This document shows positions 49,741 to 64,000 of a DNA stretch of 64,000 nt, piece by piece. The notes under the pieces are model-generated. The model did no database searches, was not told the origin of the DNA, and worked only from the letters and a program-made list of their open reading frames with translations. Within the stretch, counting starts at the first letter, position 1. Every line of letters begins with the position of its first letter. This stretch comes from Apostichopus japonicus (taxonomy: Eukaryota; Echinodermata; Holothuroidea; Aspidochirotida; Stichopodidae), in assembly GCF_037975245.1 (NCBI RefSeq), contig NC_092569.1, forward strand, positions 1,279,501 through 1,343,500. The letters run 5' to 3'. The position numbers and the translations under genes are program-made.

Positions 49741-52700
49741 CTAGCGGGTATTTGACATGTTGGCATCTAGAGTAGACTCTCTTCCTCCTCCTTGGAATAT
49801 TTTAGTACACCTAGCGGGTATCAAATATACCTTTGAGGGAACACTCACCTTCTCCTTAGAATATTTGCTGACACCTAGCGGGTATCATATATCATTGACA
49901 TGTTAGCATCGAGAGTAGACTCTCTTCCTCCTCCTTGGAATATTTGCGGACACCTAGCGGGTATCAAATATACCATTGAGCGTACACTCACCTTCTCCTT
50001 GGAATATTTGCGGACACCTAGCGAGTATCATATATTATTGACATGTACATGTTAGCATCGAGAGTAGACTCTCTTCCTCCTCCTTGGAATATTTGCGGAC
50101 ACCTAGCGGGTATCAAATATTATTGACATATTAGCATCAAGACTAGACTCTCTTCCTCCTCCTTGGACTATTTGCGGACACCTAGCGGGTATCAAATATT
50201 ATTGACATGTTAGCATGGAGAGTAGACCCTCTTCCTCCTCCTTGGAATATTTGCGGACACCTAGCGGGTATCAAATATTATTGACATGATAGCATCGAGA
50301 GTAGACTCTCTTCCTCCTCTTTGGAATATTTGCGGATACCTAGCGGGTATCAAATATTATTGACATGTTAGCATCGAGAGTAGACTCTCTTCCTCCTCCT
50401 TGGAATATTTGCGGACACCAAGCTGGTATCAAATATTACTGACATGTTAGCATCGAGAGCAGACTCTCTTCATCCTCCTTGGAATATTTGAGAACACCTA
50501 GCGTGTATCAAATATACCATTAGGGGTACACTCACCTTCAGCTTAGAATATTTGCGGACACCTAGCGGGCATTAAATATTATGACATGTTAGCATCGAGA
50601 GTAGACTCTCTTCATCCTCCTTGGAATATTTGAGTACACCTAGCGTGAATCAAATATACCATTGAGGGTACACTCACCTTCAGCTTAGAATATTTGCGGA
50701 CACCTAGCGGGCATCAAATATTATGACATGTTAGCATCGAGAACAGACTCTCTTCCTCCTCCTTGGAATATTTGCGGACACATAGCGGGTATCAAATATT
50801 ATGACATGTAAGCATCGAGAATAGACTCTCTTCCTACTCATTGGAATATTAGCGGACACCTAGCGGGTATCAAATATACCATTGAGGGTACACTCACGTT
50901 CTCCTTGGAATATTTGCGGACACCTAGCGGGCGTCAAATATTATTGACATGTTAGCATCAAGATTAGACTCTCTTCCTCCTCCTTGGAATATTTGAGTAC
51001 ACGTAGCGTGTATCAAATATACCATTGAGGGTACACTCACCTTCAGCTTAGAATATTTGCGGACACCTGGCGGGTATCAAATATTATGACATGTTAGCAT
51101 CGAGAATAGACTCTCTTCCTCCTCATTGGAATATTAGCGGACACCTAGCGGGTATCAAATATACCATTGAGGATACACTCACGTTCTCCTTGGAATATTT
51201 GCCGACATCTAGCGGGTATCATATACTATTGACATGATAGCATCGAGAGTAGACTCTCTTCATCCTCCTTGGAATATTTGCGGACACCTCGCGGGTATCA
51301 AATATTATGACATGTTACCATCGAGAATAGACTCTCTTCCTCCTCCTTGGAATATTTGCGGACACCTAGCGGGCATCAAATATTATGACATGTTAGCATC
51401 GAGAGTAGACTCTCTTCCTCCTCATTGGAATATTTGAGTACACCTAGCGTGTATCAAATATACCATTGAGGGTACACTTACCTTCAGCTTAGAATATATG
51501 CGGACACCTAGCGGGTATCAAATATTATGACATGTAAGCATCGAGAATAGACTCACTTCCTCCTCATTGGAATATTAGCGGACACCTAGCGGGTATCAAA
51601 TATACCATTGAGGGTACACTCACGTTCTCCTTGGAATATTTGCGAACACCTAGCGGGCATCAAATATTATTGACAAGTTAGCATCGAGAGTAGACTCTCT
51701 TCATCCTCCTTGGAATTTGCGGACACCTAGCGGGTATCAAATATTATTGACATGTTAGCATCGAGAGTAGACTCTCTTCCTCCTCCTTGGAATATTTGCG
51801 GACACCTAGCGGGTATCAAATATTATTGACATGATAGCATCGAGAGTAGACTCTCTTCCTCCTCCTTGGAATATTTGCGGACACCTAGCGGGTATCAAAT
51901 ATTATTGACATGTTAGCATCGAGAGTAGACTCTCTTCCTCCTCCTTGGAATATTTGCGGACACCAAGCTGGTATCAAATATTACTGACATGTTAGCATCG
52001 AGAGTAGACTCTCTTCATCCTCCTTGGAATATTTGAGTACACCTAGCGTGTATCAAATATACCATTGAGGGTACACTCACCTTCAGCTTAGAATATTTGC
52101 GGACACCTGGCGGGTATCAAATATTATTGACATGTTAGCATCGAGAGTAGACTCTCTTCATCCTCCTTGGAATATTTGCGGACACCTAGCGGGCATCAAA
52201 TATTATGACATGTTAGCATCGAGAATAGACTCTCTTCCTCCTCCTTGGGATATTTGCGGACACCTAGCGGGTATCAAATATTATGACATGTTAGCATCGA
52301 GAATAGACTCTCTTCCTCCTCACTGGAATATTAGCGGACACCTAGCGGGTATCAAATATACCATTGAGGATACACTCACGTTCTCCTTGGAATATTTGCC
52401 GACACCTAGCGGGTATCATATACTATTGACATGATAGCATCGAGAGTAGACTCTCTTCATCCTCCTTGGAATATTTGCGGACACCTAGCGGGTATCAAAT
52501 ATTATTGACATGTTAGCATCGAGAGTAGACTCTCTTCCTCCTCCTTGGAATATTTGCAGACACCTAGCGGGTATCAAATATTATTGACATGATAGCATCG
52601 AGAGTAGACTCTCTTCCTCCTCCTTGGAATATTTGCGGACACCTAGCGGGTATCAAATATTATTGACATGTTAGCATCGAGAGTAGACTCTCTTCCTCCT

Positions 52701-55700
52701 CCTTGGAATATTTGCGGACACCAAGCTGGTATCAAATATTACTGACATGTTAGCATCACGATTAGACTCTCTTCATCCTCCTTGGAATATTTGAGTACAC
52801 CAAGCGTGTATCAAATATACCATTGAGGGTACACTCACCTTCAGCTTAGAATATTTGCGGACACCTAGCGGGTATCAAATATTATTGACATGTTAGCATC
52901 GAGAGTAGACTCTCTTCCTCCTCCTTGGAATATTTGCGGACACCTAGCGGGCATCAAATATTATGACATGTTAGCATCGAGAATAGACTCTCTTCCTCCT
53001 CCTTGGGATATTTGCGGACACCTAGCGGGTATCAAATATTATGACATGTTAGCATCGAGAATAGACTCTCTTCCTCCTCACTGGAATATTAGCGGACACC
53101 TAGCGGGTATCAAATATACCATTGAGGATGCACTCACGTTCTCCTTGGAATATTTGCCGACACCTAGCGGGTATCATATACTATTGACATGATAGCATCG
53201 AGAGTAGACTCTCTTCATCCTCCTTGGAATATTTGCGGACACCTAGCGGGTATCAAATATTATGACATGTTAGCATCGAGAATAGACTCTCTTCCTCCTC
53301 CTTGGAATATTTGCGGACACCTAGTGGGCATCAAATATTATGACATGTTAGCATCGAGAGTAGACTCTCTTCATCCTCCTTGGAATATTTGAGTACACCA
53401 AGCGTGTATCAAATATACCAATGAGGGTACACTCACCTTCAGCTTAGAATATTTGCGGACACCTAGTGGGTATCAAATATTATTGACATGTTAGCATCGC
53501 GAGTAGACTCTCTTCATCCTCCTTGGAATATTTGAGTACACCAAGCGTGTATCAAATATACCATTGAGGGTACACTCACCATCAGCATAGAATATTTACG
53601 GACACCTAGTGGGTATCAAATATTATTGACATGTTAGCATCGCGAGTAGACTCTCTTCCTCCTCCTTGGAATATTTGCGGACACCTAGGGGGTATCAAAT
53701 ATTATTGACATGTTAGCATCGAGAGTAGACTCTCTTCATCCTCCTTGGAATATTTGCGGACACCTAGCGGGTATCAAATATTATGACATGTTAGCATCGA
53801 GAATAGACTCTCTTCCTCCTCCTTGGAATATTTGCGGACACCTAGTGGGCATCAAATATTATGACATGTTAGCATCGAGAGTAGACTCTCTTCATCCTCC
53901 TTGGAATATTTGAGTACACCAAGCGTGTATCAAATATACCATTGAGGGTACACTCACCTTCAGCTTAGAATATTTGCGGACACCTAGCGGGTATCAAATA
54001 TTATTGACATGTTAGCATGGAGAGTAGACTCTCTTCCTCCTCCTTGGGATATTTGCGGACACCTAGCGGGTATCAAATATTATGACATGTTAGCATCGAG
54101 AATAGACTCTCTTCCTCCTCACTGGAATATTAGCGGACACCTAGCGGGTATCAAATATACCATTGAGGATACACTCACGTTCTCCTTGGAATATTTGCCG
54201 ACACCTAGCGGGTATCATATACTATTGACATGATAGCATCGAGAGTAGACTCTCTTCATCCTCCTTGGAATATTTGCGGACACCTAGCGGGTATCAAATA
54301 TTATTGACATGTTAGCATCGAGAGTAGACTCTCTTCCTCCTCCTTGGAATATTTGCAGACACCTAGCGGGTATCAAATATTATTGACATGATAGCATCGA
54401 GAGTAGACTCTCTTCCTCCTCCTTGGAATATTTGCGGACACCTAGCGGGTATCAAATATTATTGACATGTTAGCATCGAGAGTAGACTCTCTTCCTCCTC
54501 CTTGGAATATTTGCGGACACCAAGCTGGTATCAAATATTACTGACATGTTAGCATCACGATTAGACTCTCTTCATCCTCCTTGGAATATTTGAGTACACC
54601 AAGCGTGTATCAAATATACCATTGAGGGTACACTCACCTTCAGCTTAGAATATTTGCGGACACCTAGCGGGTATCAAATATTATTGACATGTTAGCATCG
54701 AGAGTAGACTCTCTTCCTCCTCCTTGGAATATTTGCGGACACCTAGCGGGCATCAAATATTATTGACATGTTAGCATCGAGAATAGACTCTCTTCCTCCT
54801 CCTTGGGATATTTGCGGACACCTAGCGGGTATCAAATATTATGACATGTTAGCATCGAGAATAGACTCTCTTCCTCCTCACTGGAATATTAGCGGACACC
54901 TAGCGGGTATCAAATATACCATTGAGGATGCACTCACGTTCTCCTTGGAATATTTGCCGACACCTAGCGGGTATCATATACTATTGACATGATAGCATCG
55001 AGAGTAGACTCTCTTCATCCTCCTTGGAATATTTGCGGACACCTAGCGGGTATCAAATATTATGACATGTTAGCATCGAGAATAGACTCTCTTCCTCCTC
55101 CTTGGAATATTTGCGGACACCTAGTGGGCATCAAATATTATGACATGTTAGCATCGAGAGTAGACTCTCTTCATCCTCCTTGGAATATTTGAGTACACCA
55201 AGCGTGTATCAAATATACCATTGAGGGTACACTCACCTTCAGCTTAGAATATTTGCGGACACCTAGCGGGTATCAAATATTATTGACATGTTAGCATGGA
55301 GAGTAGACTCTCTTCCTCCTCCTTGGAATATTTGCGGACACCTAGCGGGCATCAAATATTATGACATGTTAGCATCGAGAATAGACTCTCTTCCTCCTCC
55401 TTGGGATATTTGCGGACACCTAGCGGGTATCAAATATTATGACATGTTTGCATCGAGAATAGACTCTCTTCCTCCTCACTGGAATATTAGCGGACACCTA
55501 GCGGGTATCAAATATACCATTAAGGATACACTCACGTTCTCCTTGGAATATTTGCCGACACCTAGCGGGTATCATATACTATTGACATGATAGCATCGAG
55601 AGTAGACTCTCTTCATCCTCCTTGGAATATTTGCGGACACCTAGCGGGTATCAAATATTATTGACATGTTAGCATGGAGAGTAGACTCTCTTCCTCCTCC

Positions 55701-58700
55701 TTGGGATATTTGCGGACACCTAGCGGGTATCAAATATTATGACATGTTAGCATCGAGAATAGACTCTCTTCCTCCTCACTGGAATATTAGCGGACACCTA
55801 GCGGGTATCAAATATACCATTGAGGATACACTCACGTTCTCCTTGGAATATTTGCCGACACCTAGCGGGTATCATATACTATTGACATGATAGCATCGAG
55901 AGTAGACTCTCTTCATCCTCCTTGGAATATTTGCGGACACCTAGCGGGTATCAAATATTATTGACATGTTAGCATCGAGAGTAGACTCTCTTCCTCCTCC
56001 TTGGAATATTTGCAGACACCTAGCGGGTATCAAATATTATTGACATGATAGCATCGAGAGTAGACTCTCTTCCTCCTCCTTGGAATATTTGCGGACACCT
56101 AGCGGGTATCAAATATTATTGACATGTTAGCATCGAGAGTAGACTCTCTTCCTCCTCCTTGGAATATTTGCGGACACCAAGCTGGTATCAAATATTACTG
56201 ACATGTTAGCATCACGATTAGACTCTCTTCATCCTCCTTGGAATATTTGAGTACACCAAGCGTGTATCAAATATACCATTGAGGGTACACTCACCTTCAG
56301 CTTAGAATATTTGCGGACACCTAGCGGGTATCAAATATTATTGACATGTTAGCATCGAGAGTAGACTCTCTTCCTCCTCCTTGGAATATTTGCGGACACC
56401 TAGCGGGCATCAAATATTATGACATGTTAGCATCGAGAATAGACTCTCTTCCTCCTCCTTGGGATATTTGCGGACACCTAGCGGGTATCAAATATTATGA
56501 CATGTTAGCATCGAGAATAGACTCTCTTCCTCCTCACTGGAATATTAGCGGACACCTAGCGGGTATCAAATATACCATTGAGGATGCACTCACGTTCTCC
56601 TTGGAATATTTGCCGACACCTAGCGGGTATCATATACTATTGACATGATAGCATCGAGAGTAGACTCTCTTCATCCTCCTTGGAATATTTGCGGACACCT
56701 AGCGGGTATAAAATATTATGACATGTTAGCATCGAGAGTAGACTCTCTTCATCCTCCTTGGAATATTTGAGTACACCAAGCGTGTATCAAATATACCATT
56801 GAGGGTACACTCACCTTCAGCTTAGAATATTTGCGGACACCTAGCGGGTATCAAATATTATTGACATGTTAGCATGGAGAGTAGACTCTCTTCCTCCTCC
56901 TTGGAATATTTGCGGACACCTAGCGGGCATCAAATATTATGACATGTTAGCATCGAGAATAGACTCTCTTCCTCCTCCTTGGGATATTTGCGGACACCTA
57001 GCGGGTATCAAATATTATGACATGTTTGCATCGAGAATAGACTCTCTTCCTCCTCACTGGAATATTAGCGGACACCTAGCGGGTATCAAATATACCATTG
57101 AGGATACACTCACGTTCTCCTTGGAATATTTGCCGACACCTAGCGGGTATCATATACTATTGACATGATAGCATCGAGAGTAGACTCTCTTCATCCTCCT
57201 TGGAATATTTGCGGACACCTAGCGGGCATCAAATATTATGACATGTTAGCATCGAGAATAGACTCTCTTCCTCCTCCTTGGAATATTTGCGGACACCAAG
57301 CTGGTATCAAATATTACTGACATGTTAGCATCGAGAGTAGACTCTCTTCATCCTCCTTGGAATATTTGAGTACACCTAGCGTGTATCAAATATACCATTG
57401 AGGGTACACTCACCTTCAGCTTAGAATATTTGCGGACACCTGGCGGGTATCAAATATTATTGACATGTTAGCATCACGATTAGACTCTCTTCCTCCTCCT
57501 TGGAATATTTGCGGACACCTAGCGGGCATCAAATATTATGACATGTTAGCATCGAGAATAGACTCTCTTCCTCCTCGTTGGGATATTTGCGGACACCTAG
57601 CGGGTATCAAATATTATGACATGTTAGCATCGAGAATAGACTCTCTTCCTCCTCACTGGAATATTAGCGGACACCTAGCGGGTATCAAATATACCATTGA
57701 GGATCCACTCACGTTCTCCTTGGAATATTTGCCGACACCTAGCGGGTATCATATACTATTGACATGATAGCATCGAGAGTAGACTCTCTTCATCCTCCTT
57801 GGAATATTTGCGGACACCTAGCGGGCATCAAATATTATGACATGTTAGCATCGAGAATAGACTCTCTTCCTCCTCCTCCTTGGAATATTTGCGGACACCT
57901 AGCGGGCATCAAATATTATGACATGTTAGCATCGAGAGTAGACTCTCTTCATCCTCCTTGGAATATTTGAGTACACCTAGCGTGTATCAAATATACCATT
58001 GAGGGTACACTCACCATCAGCTTAGAATATATGCGGACACCTAGCGGGTATCAAATATTATGACATGTAAGCATCGAGAATAGACTCACTTCCTCCTCAT
58101 TGGAATATTAGCGGACACCTAGCGGGTATCAAATATACCATTGTGGGTACACTCACGTTCTCCTTGGAATATTTGCGGACACCTAGCGGGCATCAAATAT
58201 TATTGACAAGTTAGCATCGAGAGTAGACTCTCTTCATCCTCCTTGGAATATTTGCGGACACCTAGCGGGTATCAAATATTATTGACATGTTAGCATCGAG
58301 AGTAGACTCTCTTCCTCCTCCTTGGAATATTTGCGGACACCTAGCGGGTATCAAATATTATTGACATGATAGCATCGAGAGTAGACTCTCTTCCTCCTCC
58401 TTGGAATATTTGCGGACACCTAGCGGGCATCAAATATTATGACATGTTAGCATCGAGAATAGACTCTCTTCCTCCTCCTTGGGATATTTGCGGACACCTA
58501 GCGGGTATCAAATATTATGACATGTTAGCATCGAGAATAGACTCTCTTCCTCCTCACTGGAATATTAGCGGACACCTAGCGGGTATCAAATATACCATTG
58601 AGGATGCACTCACGTTCTCCTTGGAATATTTGCCGACACCTAGCGGGTATCATATACTATTGACATGATAGCATCGAGAGTAGACTCTCTTCATCCTCCT

Positions 58701-61059
58701 TGGAATATTTGCGGACACCTAGCGGGTATCAAATATTATGACATGTTAGCATCGAGAATAGACTCTCTTCCTCCTCCTTGGAATATTTGCGGACACCTAG
58801 TGGGCATCAAATATTATGACATGTTAGCATCGAGAGTAGACTCTCTTCATCCTCCTTGGAATATTTGAGTACACCAAGCGTGTATCAAATATACCAATGA
58901 GGGTACACTCACCTTCAGCTTAGAATATTTGCGGACACCTAGTGGGTATCAAATATTATTGACATGTTAGCATCGCGAGTAGACTCTCTTCATCCTCCTT
59001 GGAATATTTGAGTACACCAAGCGTGTATCAAATATACCATTGAGGGTACACTCACCATCAGCATAGAATATTTACGGACACCTAGCGGGTATCAAATATT
59101 ATTGACATGTTAGCATGGAGAGTAGACTCTCTTCCTCCTCCTTGGAATATTTGCGGACACCTAGCGGGCATCAAATATTATGACATGATAGCATCGAGAA
59201 TAGACTCTCTTCCTCCTCCTTGGGATATTTGCGGACACCTAGCGGGTATCAAATATTATGACATGTTAGCATCGAGAATAGACTCTCTTCCTCCTCCTTG
59301 GAATATTTGCGGACACCAAGCTGGTATCAAATATTACTGACATGTTAGCATCGAGAGTAGACTCTCTTCATCCTCCTTGGAATATTTGAGTACACCTAGC
59401 GTGTATCAAATATACCATTGAGGGTACACTCACCTTCAGCTTAGAATATTTGCGGACACCTGGCGGGTATCAAATATTATTGACATGTTAGCATCACGAT
59501 TAGACTCTCTTCATCCTCCTTGGAATATTTGAGTACACCAAGCGTGTATCAAATATACCATTGAGGGTACACTCACCTTCAGCATAGAATATTTGCGGAC
59601 ACCTAGCGGGTATCAAATATTATTGACATGTTAGCATCGAGAGTAGACTCTCTTCCTCCTCCTTGGAATATTTGCGGACACCTGGCGGGCATCAAATATT
59701 ATGACATGTTAGCATCGAGAATAGACTCTCTTCCTCCTCGTTGGGATATTTGCGGACACCTAGCGGGTATCAAATATTATGACATGTTAGCATCGAGAAT
59801 AGACTCTCTTCCTCCTCACTGGAATATTAGCGGACACCTAGCGGGTATCAAATATACCATTGAGGATCCACTCACGTTCTCCTTGGAATATTTGCCGACA
59901 CCTAGCGGGTATCATATACTATTGACATGATAGCATCGAGAGTAGACTCTCTTCATCCTCCTTGGAATATTTGCGGACACCTAGCGGGCATCAAATATTA
60001 TGACATGTTAGCATCGAGAATAGACTCTCTTCCTCCTCCTCCTTGGAATATTTGCGGACACCTAGCGGGCATCAAATATTATGACATGTTAGCATCGAGA
60101 GTAGACTCTCTTCATCCTCCTTGGAATATTTGAGTACACCTAGCGTGTATCAAATATACCATTGAGGGTACACTCACCTTCAGCTTAGAATATATGCGGA
60201 CACCTAGCGGGTATCAAATATTATGACATGTAAGCATCGAGAATAGACTCACTTCCTCCTCATTGGAATATTAGCGGACACCTAGCGGGTATCAAATATA
60301 CCATTGAGGGTACACTCACGTTCTCCTTGGAATATTTGCGGACACCTAGCGGGCATCAAATATTATTGACAAGTTAGCATCGAGAGTAGACTCTCTTCAT
60401 CCTCCTTGGAATATTTGCGGACACCTAGCGGGTATCAAATATTATTGACATGTTAGCATCGAGAGTAGACTCTCTTCCTCCTCCTTGGAATATTTGCGGA
60501 CACCTAGCGGGTATCAAATATTATTGACATGATAGCATCGAGAGTAGACTCTCTTCCTCCTCCTTGGAATATTTGCGGACACCTAGCGGGTATCAAATAT
60601 TATTGACATGTTAGCATCGAGAGTAGACTCTCTTCCTCCTCCTTGGAATATTTGCGGACACCAAGCTGGTATCAAATATTACTGACATGTTAGCATCGAG
60701 AGTAGACTCTCTTCATCCTCCATGGAATATTTGAGTACACCTAGCGTGTATCAAATATACCATTGAGGGTACACTCACCTTCAGCTTAGAATATTTGCGG
60801 ACACCTGGCGGGTATCAAATATTATTGACATGTTAGCATCACGATTAGACTCTCTTCATCCTCCTTGGAATATTTGAGTACACCAAGCGTGTATCAAATA
60901 TACCATTGAGGGTACACTCACCTTCAGCATAGAATATTTGCGGACACCTGGCGGGTATCAAATATTATTGACATGTTAGCATCGAGAGTAGACTCTCTTC
61001 CTCCTCCTTGGAATATTTGCGGACACCTAGCGGGCATCAAATATTATGACATGTTAGCA

Positions 61060-61938
61060 TCGAGAGTAGACTCTCTTCATCCTCCTTGGAATATTTGAGT
61101 ACACCTAGCGTGTATCAAATATACCATAGATGGTACACTCACCTTCAGCTTAGAATATTTGCGGACACCTAGCGGGCATCAAATATTATGACATGTTACC
61201 ATCGAGAACAGACTCTCTTCCTCCTCCTTGGAATATTTGCGGACACCTAGCGGGTATCAAATATTATGACATGCAAGCATCGAGAATAGACTCACTTCCT
61301 CCTCATTGGAATATTAGCGGACACCTAGCGGGTATCAAATATACCATTGAGGGTACACTCACGTTCTCCTTGGAATATTTGCGGACACCTAGCGGGCATC
61401 AAATATTGTTGACATGTTAGCATCGAGAGTAGACTCTCTTCATCCTCCTTGGAATATTTGCGGACACCTAGCGGGTATCAAATATGATTGACATGTTAGC
61501 ATCGAGAGTAGACTCTCTTCCTCCTCCTTGGAATATTTGCGGACACCTAGCGGGCATCAAATATTATGACATGTTAGCATCGAGAGTAGACTCTTCATCC
61601 TCCTTGGAATATTTGAGTACACCTAGCGTGTATCAAATATACCATAGAGGGTACACTCACCTTCAGCTTAGAATATTTGCGGACACCTAGCGGGCATCAA
61701 ATATTATGACATGTTACCATCGAGAACAGACTCTCTTCCTCCTCCTTGGAATATTTGCGGACACCTAGCGGGTATCAAATATTATGACATGCAAGCATCG
61801 AGAATAGACTCACTTCCTCCTCATTGGAATATTAGCGGACACCTAGCGGGTATCAAATATACCATTGAGGGTACACTCACGTTCTCCTTGGAATATTTGC
61901 GGACACCTAGCGGGCATCAAATATTATTGACATGTTAG
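61060..61938. repeat. 518 bp higher-order tandem duplication in the second array
   Basis: The segment around 61193-61420, with private variants (GTTACCATCGAGAACAG, ATGCAAGCATC), recurs at 61711-61938 at offset 518. Other blocks recur at about 1.8 kb (52.44-53.43 kb to 54.24-55.23 kb) and 2163 bp (57.47-58.44 kb to 59.63-60.60 kb). Confidence 0.8.
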
Positions 61939-64000
61939 CATCGAGAGTAGACTCTCTTCATTCTCCTTGGAATATTTGCGGACACCTAGCGGGTATCAAA
62001 TATTATTGACATGTTAGCATCGAGAGTAGACTCTCTTCCTCCTCCTTGGAATATTTGCGGACACCTAGCGGGTATCAAATATTATTGACATGATAGCATC
62101 GAGAGTAGACTCTCTTCCTCCTCCTTGGAATATTTGCGGACACCTAGCGGGTATCAAATATTATTGACATGTTAGCATCGAGAGTAGACTCTCTTCCTCC
62201 TCCTTGGAATATTTGCGGACACCAAGCTGGTATCAAATATTACTGACATGTTAGCATCACGATTAGACTCTCTTCATCCTCCTTGGAATATTTGAGTACA
62301 CCAAGCGTGTATCAAATATACCATTGAGGGTACACTCACCTTCAGCTTAGAATATTTGCGGACACCTAGCGGGTATCAAATATTATTGACATGTTAGCAT
62401 CGAGAGTAGACTCTCTTCCTCCTCCTTGGAATATTTGCGGACACCTAGCGGGCATCAAATATTATGACATGTTAGCATCGAGAATAGACTCTCTTCCTCC
62501 TCCTTGGGATATTTGCGGACACCTAGCGGGTATCAAATATTATGACATGTTAGCATCGAGAATAGACTCTCTTCCTCCTCACTGGAATATTAGCGGACAC
62601 CTAGCGGGTATCAAATATACCATTGAGGATGCACTCACGTTCTCCTTGGAATATTTGCCGACACCTAGCGGGTATCATATACTATTGACATGATAGCATC
62701 GAGAGTAGACTCTCTTCATCCTCCTTGGAATATTTGCGGACACCTAGCGGGTATCAAATATTATGACATGTTAGCATCGAGAATAGACTCTCTTCCTCCT
62801 CCTTGGAATATTTGCGGACACCTAGTGGGCATCAAATATTATGACATGTTAGCATCGAGAGTAGACTCTCTTCATCCTCCTTGGAATATTTGAGTACACC
62901 AAGCGTGTATCAAATATACCAATGAGGGTACACTCACCTTCAGCTTAGAATATTTGCGGACACCTAGTGGGTATCAAATATTGACATGTTAGCATCGCGA
63001 GTAGACTCTCTTCCTCCTCCTTGGAATATTTGCGGACACCTAGCGGGCATCAAATATTATGACATGTTAGCATCGAGAATAGACTCTCTTCCTCCTCCTT
63101 GGGATATTTGCGGACACCTAGCGGGTATCAAATATTATGACATGTTAGCATCGAGAATAGACTCTCTTCCTCCTCACTGGAATATTAGCGGACACCTAGC
63201 GGGTATCAAATATACCATTGAGGATACACTCACGTTCTCCTTGGAATATTTGCCGACACCTAGCGGGTATCATATACAATTGACATGATAGCATCGAGAG
63301 TAGACTCTCTTCATCCTCCTTGGAATATTTGCGGACACCTGGCGGGTATCAAATATTATGACATGTTAGCATCGAGAATAGACTCTCTTCCTCCTCCTTG
63401 GAATATTTGCGGACACCTAGCGGGCATCAAATATTATGACATGTTAGCATCGAGAGTAGACTCTCTTCATCCTCCTTGGAATATTTGAGTACACCTAGCG
63501 TGTATCAAATATACCATTGAGGGTACACTCACCTTCAGCTTAGAATATATGCGGACACCTAGCGGGTATCAAATATTATGACATGTAAGCATCGAGAATA
63601 GACTCACTTCCTCCTCATTGGAATATTAGCGGACACCTAGCGGGTATCAAATATACCATTGAGGGTACACTCACGTTCTCCTTGGAATATTTGCGGACAC
63701 CTAGCGGGCATCAAATATTATTGACAAGTTAGCATAGAGAGTAGACTCTCTTCATCCTCCTTGGAATATTTGCGGACACCTAGCGGGTATCAAATATTAT
63801 TGACATGTTAGCATCGAGAGTAAACTCTCTTCCTCCTCCTTGGAATATTTGCGGACACCTAGCGGGTATCAAATATTATTGACATGATAGCATCGAGAGT
63901 AGACTCTCTTCCTCCTCCTTGTAATATTTGCGGACACCTAGAGGGTATCAAATATTATTGACATGTTAGCATCGAGAGTAGACTCTCTTCCTCCTCCTTG

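Larger units (their letters stand above)
49612..64000. repeat. Second satellite array: 78/79 bp (A) and 64 bp (B) monomers, runs off the window
   Basis: Two related monomers alternate irregularly. A (79 bp, or 78 with ATTATGAC instead of ATTATTGAC) carries CATGTTAGCATCGAGAGTAG and ACTCTCTTCCTCCTCC. B (64 bp) replaces that segment by ACCATTGAGGGTACACTCAC and CTTCAGCTTAG or GTTCTCCTTGG. Both share GAATATTTGCGGACACCTAG followed by CGGGTATCAAATAT. Roughly 190 monomers lie in the window. The left edge (49612-49760) is diverged; the right end is not reached. Runs of 78 bp A monomers stay open in one frame (MLASRIDSLPPPWNICG-like) and give repeated 67-100 codon open frames, broken by each 79 bp or B monomer. 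Confidence 0.95.

Noticed and set aside
51234-63488. 67-100 codon plus-strand repeats (MLASRIDSLPPP-like) that look like a repetitive protein
   Set aside because: Only 78 bp monomers keep the frame; the frequent 79 bp and 64 bp monomers break it, and there is no start context or splice pattern linking them.
4995-64000. CRISPR-like repeat/spacer structure
   Set aside because: No unique spacers: whole units are repeated, in a eukaryotic context.

Overview
The window reads as nuclear DNA from an animal, most likely a marine invertebrate deuterostome; an echinoderm such as a sea cucumber is my best guess, held loosely. The support is small exons with GT-AG junctions separated by AT-rich introns, a secreted fibrinogen-related (FReD) gene, a tRNA-derived SINE, many poly(G)/poly(C) tracts and very large satellite arrays. 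There is no bacterial or viral gene organisation and no autonomous transposon protein.

Layout. 1-2460 holds the last three coding exons and 3' end of an unrecognised plus-strand gene. 2460-4994 is non-coding, with three diverged G-rich ~200 bp repeats. 4995-32516 is one 27.5 kb satellite: about 85 head-to-tail copies of a 324 bp unit with higher-order duplications. 32517-38250 contains a compact three-exon plus-strand gene at 34091-37988. It encodes a 110-residue secreted protein: a signal peptide joined directly to the C-terminal third of a fibrinogen-related domain. Its introns carry a 26 bp minisatellite, an inverted-repeat element and a pyrimidine-rich tract. 38250-48100 is intergenic: diverged repeats, a minus-strand SINE, an exact 11-copy 70 bp minisatellite and many homopolymer tracts. 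48123-49565 holds the last two coding exons of an unrecognised minus-strand gene. From about 49612 to the window end is a second satellite of 78/79 bp and 64 bp monomers. It probably lies inside the intron upstream of those two exons.

About two thirds of the window is tandem repeat. The many short open frames in both arrays come from monomer lengths divisible by three (324 and 78) and are not counted as genes. The points most worth following up are the mini-FReD secreted protein, the perfect CRE palindrome carried once per 324 bp unit, the indel hotspot between two palindromes in that unit, and the sense-strand splice-like motifs repeated through the second array.
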